In this document: in pieces, positions 7,552 to 10,866 of the stretch
Layout: every line of letters starts with the position of its first letter
Numbering within the stretch: position 1 is the first letter of the stretch
Assembly: GCA_013416795.1 (NCBI GenBank)
Contig: RQSC01000016.1
Span: 244,740-255,605 of the forward strand
DNA: 10,866 bases
Direction: 5' to 3'
Source of the DNA: Prasinococcaceae sp. CCMP 1430
Taxonomy: Eukaryota > Prasinodermophyta > Palmophyllophyceae > Prasinococcales > Prasinococcaceae
Translations under genes and position numbers: made by a program
Notes under the pieces: generated by a model
Database searches by the model: none
Told to the model about the DNA's origin: nothing
The model's input: the letters and a program-made list of their open reading frames with translations, nothing else

Positions 7552-8646
7552 ATGGCGGCCCCGGCCTGGGCTGGTGGACGTGAAGGCGGGGCCGATGGAG
7601 GCGCGGCTGCTGCTGGAGGCGGCGGTGGGGGCGACGGAGGCGCGCGCGGAGAGAGGCCCGGTGGGCGCCTGGCGGCACTGCCAACGCCTGCCGCGCAGCC
7701 GGTGCAGCGGCGGGGCCGCCCGCAGGTGCCCGACTCGCTTGTCAACACGCGGTGCGTTCTCGCATCGCACCGCCAGCGCGGCAACCCCGTGCTTCAGCAC
7801 ATTCACAACATCCGCTGGGTGTATGCGGACATCGTCCCGGATTACGTCCTTGGGGAGAGCACCTGCGCGCTCTTCATATCGTTGCGCTACCACGCGCTGC
7901 ACAGGGGCTACCTCACTTCGCGGATGCACGAGCTCGCCGATGCTTTTCGCACGCGTATCGTGCTCTGCTACGCGGACTCTGAGGACGGCAGCGCGGCGCT
8001 CGAGGAGATCACTGGGCTGTGCGTGCAGCGTGGTTTTTCGCTCATAGTCTGCTGGTCGCCACAGGAGGCCGCGCGCTACCTGGAGACCTTCAAGGTGCGC
8101 AGACGCGCATTTCCCCCGCGTGCCCGCGCGCAAACACACCCCGAGGACTGGCGTGCGAGGCTGCGCGCCCTGTGCTGACCTCGATGCCGCGCTGCTACGC
8201 ATCCCTAGCTCTACGAGAAGAAGCCTGCGGATGCCATCATGACACGTGTGGAAGGCGACTTCCACTCGAAGGTGGAGGCGTTCCTCACTTGTGTCAAAAC
8301 AATCAACAAGACGGACGCGCACATGCTGCTGCAGGCATTTGGCACCGTCGCCAAGATAATCAGCGCCGAGCCTGCCGAGTGGGCTGCTGTCCCTGGCATC
8401 GGGCCTACCAAGGTGAAGATGCTCACGGAGGCGTTCCACAAGCCGCTCAAGAGGCAAGCACAGCAGCCACCGCCGCAACAGGGGCTGGGGCAGCAGGCGC
8501 AGCGGGGGCAGCAGGCGCAGCAGGGGCAGCAGGGGCAGCAGGGGCAGCAGGCGCAGCAGGGGCAGTCGCGCCAGGCAACGCCGCCGCTCACGACGCAGCA
8601 GACGTATGACCTCCAGCGTTTCGAGCCCTCGGGGAGCTGGCGGTAG
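7552..8646 (+). CDS. ERCC1: DNA excision repair protein ERCC1 (RAD10/SWI10 family), two exons
   Basis: ERCC1 is the non-catalytic partner of the XPF/RAD1 endonuclease, which makes the 5' cut in nucleotide excision repair and acts in crosslink repair and recombination. Exons are 7552-8094 and 8209-8646, with intron 8095-8208 (GTGCGC...CCCTAG, phase 0); the product is 326 residues against 297 in human. ATG 7552 has A at -3 and G at +4. Residues 1-58 are a low-complexity Gly/Ala/Arg leader. The central nuclease-like domain begins near 66 with NTRCVLASHRQRGNPVL, then IVPDYVLGESTCALFISLRYH at 94-114 and CWSPQEAARYLETFK at 167-181; splicing continues it with LYEKKPAD. The C-terminal tandem helix-hairpin-helix domain spans about 203-262 (CVKTINKTDAHMLLQAFGT, VPGIGPTKVKML). 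Residues 264-302 are a Gln-rich repeat absent from human ERCC1. Identity is secure; the start is the first in-frame ATG that fits. Confidence 0.95.
8488..8566 (+). repeat. GGGCAGCAG/GCGCAGCAG tandem repeat coding the ERCC1 Gln/Gly tail
   Basis: Imperfect 9-base units alternate between GGG CAG CAG and GCG CAG CAG, giving a run of G/A-Q-Q triplets at about residues 274-300. The repeat stays in frame and the reading frame continues with SRQATPPLTTQQTYDLQ to the stop. Confidence 0.85.
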
Positions 8647-8685
8647 CGACGCGTGTTTGCGGGCATTGGATCTAATGTATTTGAG

Positions 8686-8690
8686 TGTAC
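8686..8690 (+). terminator. candidate polyadenylation signal TGTAC after ERCC1
   Basis: TGTAC lies about 40 bases after the ERCC1 stop, in an AT-richer stretch (TCTAATGTATTTGAG). Same motif class as after the other genes in the window. Confidence 0.4.
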
Positions 8691-8729
8691 CAAGAGCTTC
8701 GTTCACCCGCGCATGGCGCCTGGGGTGCA

Positions 8730-8734
8730 TTACA
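8730..8734 (-). terminator. candidate polyadenylation signal TGTAA after ribosomal protein P0
   Basis: On the minus strand TGTAA lies about 60 bases downstream of the P0 stop, in the context CTCGTGTAATGC. The ERCC1 signal sits 40 bases away on the opposite strand, so the two transcripts probably end within the same 147-base spacer. Confidence 0.45.
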
Positions 8735-8793
8735 CGAGCAAACGCGGCGGACGAGCCCACGCGATTTTCGGGTGGCTAGGTGCGACGAGGCGC

Positions 8794-9747
8794 CTAGTCG
8801 AACAGGTCGAAGCCCATGTCCTCCTCCTCCTCCTCCTCTTCGGGTTCGGGCTCGGGCGCCGCGGCCGCGGCGGCCGCACCGCCGGCGGCGGGCGCGGCGG
8901 CGACCACGAACTCGCCCGAGGCGATCTTGGCCAGGGTGTCCTTGACCTTGTCCGCCAGGGGGTACGAGTACGTCTCCAGGCCGAGGGTAACCGCGAGCAC
9001 GTCCTTGAAGGTGTTGACGATGTGGTGGGGCACGGTCGAGAGCGCCGGGTACTTGGCGGCCATCGCGAACGCGGTCAGGCGGTTCAGGGTCTCGCTGAAC
9101 TTCGCCGCCATGTCGTCGTCGGTGATGTCGAGGACCTTGGCCGAGTAGTGGTCGCCGTCCTCGATCACCTCGAGCACCTCCAGGCCATAGCTGAAGGGCT
9201 TGAGGCCCATCTTCTGCATGAGGATGGCCTCCGACCCGCCGACCTTGTCGCCGGTGGACACCACCTTCACGTCCTGGATGATCTCGACGGTACCCTTGGT
9301 AATCTTGGTGGGCACGTTGAGGGCCTGGAAGAACGAGGTCTGCGAGGGGTCCATGCCAGTGCCGCCGGCCTCGATGATGACGTCGCACGGCGCGATGGCA
9401 CCGACGCGCGCGGGGGCGGGCAGCTTGAACTCGCTAATCTTCGCGCGGATATCGGTGAGCGCGCTGTTCGTGAAGACAAGGCCGACGTTGCCCTGCATCA
9501 TGTCCGGAAGGCAGCCCCACTTGGAGTCGGCGTTGTCGGCGTTGAAGTTGCGGATGCACTTCTTCATGAGCGTGTTCTTGCCCATGAGGATGACCGAGTC
9601 GAACGCGCGCAGCGCCATGCGGATGTCCGCGAACTGCTTCGAGCCAACGTTGTCGGCGTGCACGAGGAAGGCCTTCGAGTACTTGCCGAGGACGTCATTG
9701 ACCTTCTCGGCATAGGCGATCTTCTTCTGGGCGGCAGCGTTCGACAT
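8794..9747 (-). CDS. RPLP0: 60S acidic ribosomal protein P0 (uL10)
   Basis: P0 anchors the P1/P2 stalk on the large cytosolic ribosomal subunit, binds 28S rRNA at the GTPase centre and recruits elongation factors. The single coding exon is 317 codons, the same length as human P0. Residues 1-115 are the uL10 rRNA-binding domain (KKIAYAEKVNDVLGKYSKAF, LMGKNTLMKKCIRNF, GNVGLVFTN). The central eukaryote/archaea-specific domain follows (GAIAPCDVIIEAGGTGMDPSQTSFFQ, VGGSEAILMQKMGLKPFSYG, then the P1/P2-binding helices). An Ala/Gly hinge leads to the acidic tail EEEEDMGFDLFD, the factor-binding motif shared by all P proteins. An AG splice acceptor preceded by a pyrimidine-rich tract ends two bases before the ATG, implying an intron in the 5' leader. 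Converges on ERCC1. Confidence 0.98.
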   Translation of the reverse strand: MSNAAAQKKIAYAEKVNDVLGKYSKAFLVHADNVGSKQFADIRMALRAFDSVILMGKNTLMKKCIRNFNADNADSKWGCLPDMMQGNVGLVFTNSALTDIRAKISEFKLPAPARVGAIAPCDVIIEAGGTGMDPSQTSFFQALNVPTKITKGTVEIIQDVKVVSTGDKVGGSEAILMQKMGLKPFSYGLEVLEVIEDGDHYSAKVLDITDDDMAAKFSETLNRLTAFAMAAKYPALSTVPHHIVNTFKDVLAVTLGLETYSYPLADKVKDTLAKIASGEFVVAAAPAAGGAAAAAAAPEPEPEEEEEEEDMGFDLFD

Positions 9748-9749
9748 GG

Positions 9750-10117
9750 CTGCAGCGGGCGAGAAGGCGAAGGGGTGTCGCGCGAGCGCCGCCGCGTCAG
9801 CAGGCTTGCATGCGTCGCGGGCCCTCGCTCAATCTACACGGCGTCCGCGGGTGGGGCGCGCATGCCGCGCTCGCGCAAGGGCTCGCGCGCGCGAGAGCGA
9901 GCGAGCGGCGGAGGCGGACGCAGCCACGAGCGTCCCGTCGACTGGAGCCTCGGGCAGCGAGCCGTGTCCGTCGTGAGGGGCGGAGGAGCAACGGCGTCCG
10001 CTGCGCGCCCGGCCGCGCCCCCTGCCGCGCACGCCGCCCGTCCACCCCTGCCCCAAAAAAACTAGGGCGGCGAGCGCGCGCGCGCGCGCGCGACGCGCGC
10101 GACGCGGCGCGCCGCAC
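9750..10117 (-). other. predicted intron in the 5' untranslated region of the P0 gene
   Basis: On the minus strand the sequence before the P0 ATG reads CCCTTCGCCTTCTCGCCCGCTGCAG then CC ATG, a textbook 3' splice site at 9750. CTGAC lies at 9800-9796, 47 bases upstream. The best donor is TTCAG|GTGCGG at 10118/10117, giving a 368-base intron. The leader exon would then lie upstream of 10118 and include the non-repetitive stretch around 10140-10200. The acceptor is well supported; the donor is a choice among GTGCG matches. Confidence 0.55.
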
Positions 10118-10866
10118 CTGAAGCGCGGGGGGGGGTCTCCTTTAATTCCCTGGGGAAGCCCTGCGAGTCTGTGCTCGGCAAGGCTGGAGTGGCACCCGCG
10201 CGCCGCAGGCGCGCCACCCCCCTGCGCGCGCGCGCCCGCCCCCTCCCCCCCACCCCCACCCCCCTGCGCCCCCTCCGGCCTTCCCCACGCCCCACGCGCG
10301 CGCGCGCGCCGCCGCCCGCCGCATGGCGTTTTACGTGGGGCCGATTCGCCCGCATCAAAACCCAAACCTCATCGCAAAACCACCATTTAGGATACATTTT
10401 CCAGTCTCTCAATAGGGTCCCTGTCAATCCCGTTTTGCACTGTTTCACACCGCAAAGCATTGAATACGTATGCGTGCCGCGCACGTGCGAATTGACCTCC
10501 GTTTTTTTTTTTTTTTTGCCGGGGCCGACTCCGACTGGGGGCGCTCGTCACCGCCCGTGGAGCGACGAGTGAGCGCGCGCATTTTTTTTTTGTAGGCTGC
10601 CGCTGCACACACACATTCTGTAATACATTACCGTCGTTTGTGACATTATAGTTTATATACATTCATAAATAACGGGGATGACCCATTTTATGGAGCGAAT
10701 CCGGCGCGTGCGCGCCAGCCGAGCAAAAAAAGCGGAGGAAAATGACGAAGAAAAGGGGGCAATGAAAAAAGGCCGCGCTCGGCAGGATCGCGCGCGCGCG
10801 CGGAGCCCAACTGAATTCGCCGCGGGTCCGACTTTCCGCCGCGCGGTTTCGCGCGGGCGCGGGCGG
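10118..10866. other. right-hand non-coding region with an AT-rich island
   Basis: 10118-10200 is ordinary-complexity sequence, probably the P0 leader exon on the minus strand. 10200-10320 is C-rich and CG-rich simple sequence. 10325-10680 is markedly AT-richer than the rest of the window, with T runs of 16 (10502-10517) and 10 (10582-10591), a short CA repeat near 10608, and on the minus strand a TATATAAA at 10659-10652. 10710-10770 has short A runs, then CG-rich sequence to the edge. I found no gene with family resemblance on either strand. The minus strand keeps several frames open across 10380-10480, but none is recognisable. Confidence 0.6.

Noticed and set aside
8653-10065. A 470-codon plus-strand frame opposite ribosomal protein P0
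   Set aside because: Antisense shadow of P0 extended through GC-rich leader sequence, with no family resemblance.
10118-10700. A spliceosomal snRNA, 5S or SRP RNA in the right-hand region
   Set aside because: No match to the conserved cores of U1, U2, U4, U5, U6, 5S or SRP RNA that I could recognise.

Overview
The window is nuclear DNA from a compact, very GC-rich eukaryote, most likely a unicellular alga. The sequence shows short GT-AG introns, usually starting GTGCG. It also encodes a 26S proteasome ATPase, the proteasome assembly factor UMP1, cytosolic ribosomal protein P0 and the nucleotide-excision-repair protein ERCC1. The proteasome ATPase and the acetylornithine aminotransferase resemble plant and algal versions most closely, but the exact lineage (green alga, haptophyte, pelagophyte or other) cannot be fixed from sequence alone. 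Seven of the eight protein-coding reading frames end in TAG, one ends in TGA and none in TAA.

Layout. 1-1552 (+): RPT1, cut by the left edge, with three visible exons. 1709-2202 (-): UMP1/POMP, tail to tail with RPT1. 2611-3045 (+): the N-terminal part of a malic enzyme that stops at a (CG)n run, so a truncated copy. 3447-5158 (+): a three-exon gene for an unrecognised 400-residue protein with two membrane segments and a cysteine-rich domain. 5360-6787 (-): acetylornithine aminotransferase with one intron carrying a 48-base homopolymer. 7028-7444 (-): a small coiled-coil protein of unknown function, head to head with 7552-8646 (+) ERCC1/RAD10 in two exons. 8794-9747 (-): ribosomal protein P0, with a predicted intron in its 5' untranslated region reaching to 10117. 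9751-10866 holds that leader, GC-only simple sequence and an AT-rich island with no convincing gene.

The genes alternate in strand, with convergent gaps of 156, 201 and 147 bases. They do not form one pathway. The only functional neighbours are RPT1 and UMP1, a proteasome base subunit beside a 20S assembly chaperone.

Two expression signals recur. Every well-supported intron, plus two predicted ones, carries the pentamer CTGAC 30-84 bases before its 3' splice site, a probable fixed branch point. Every complete, well-identified gene has TGTAA or TGTAC 8-60 bases after its stop codon, a probable polyadenylation signal. I did not see a mobile element, CRISPR array, rRNA, tRNA or a clear new multi-gene system.
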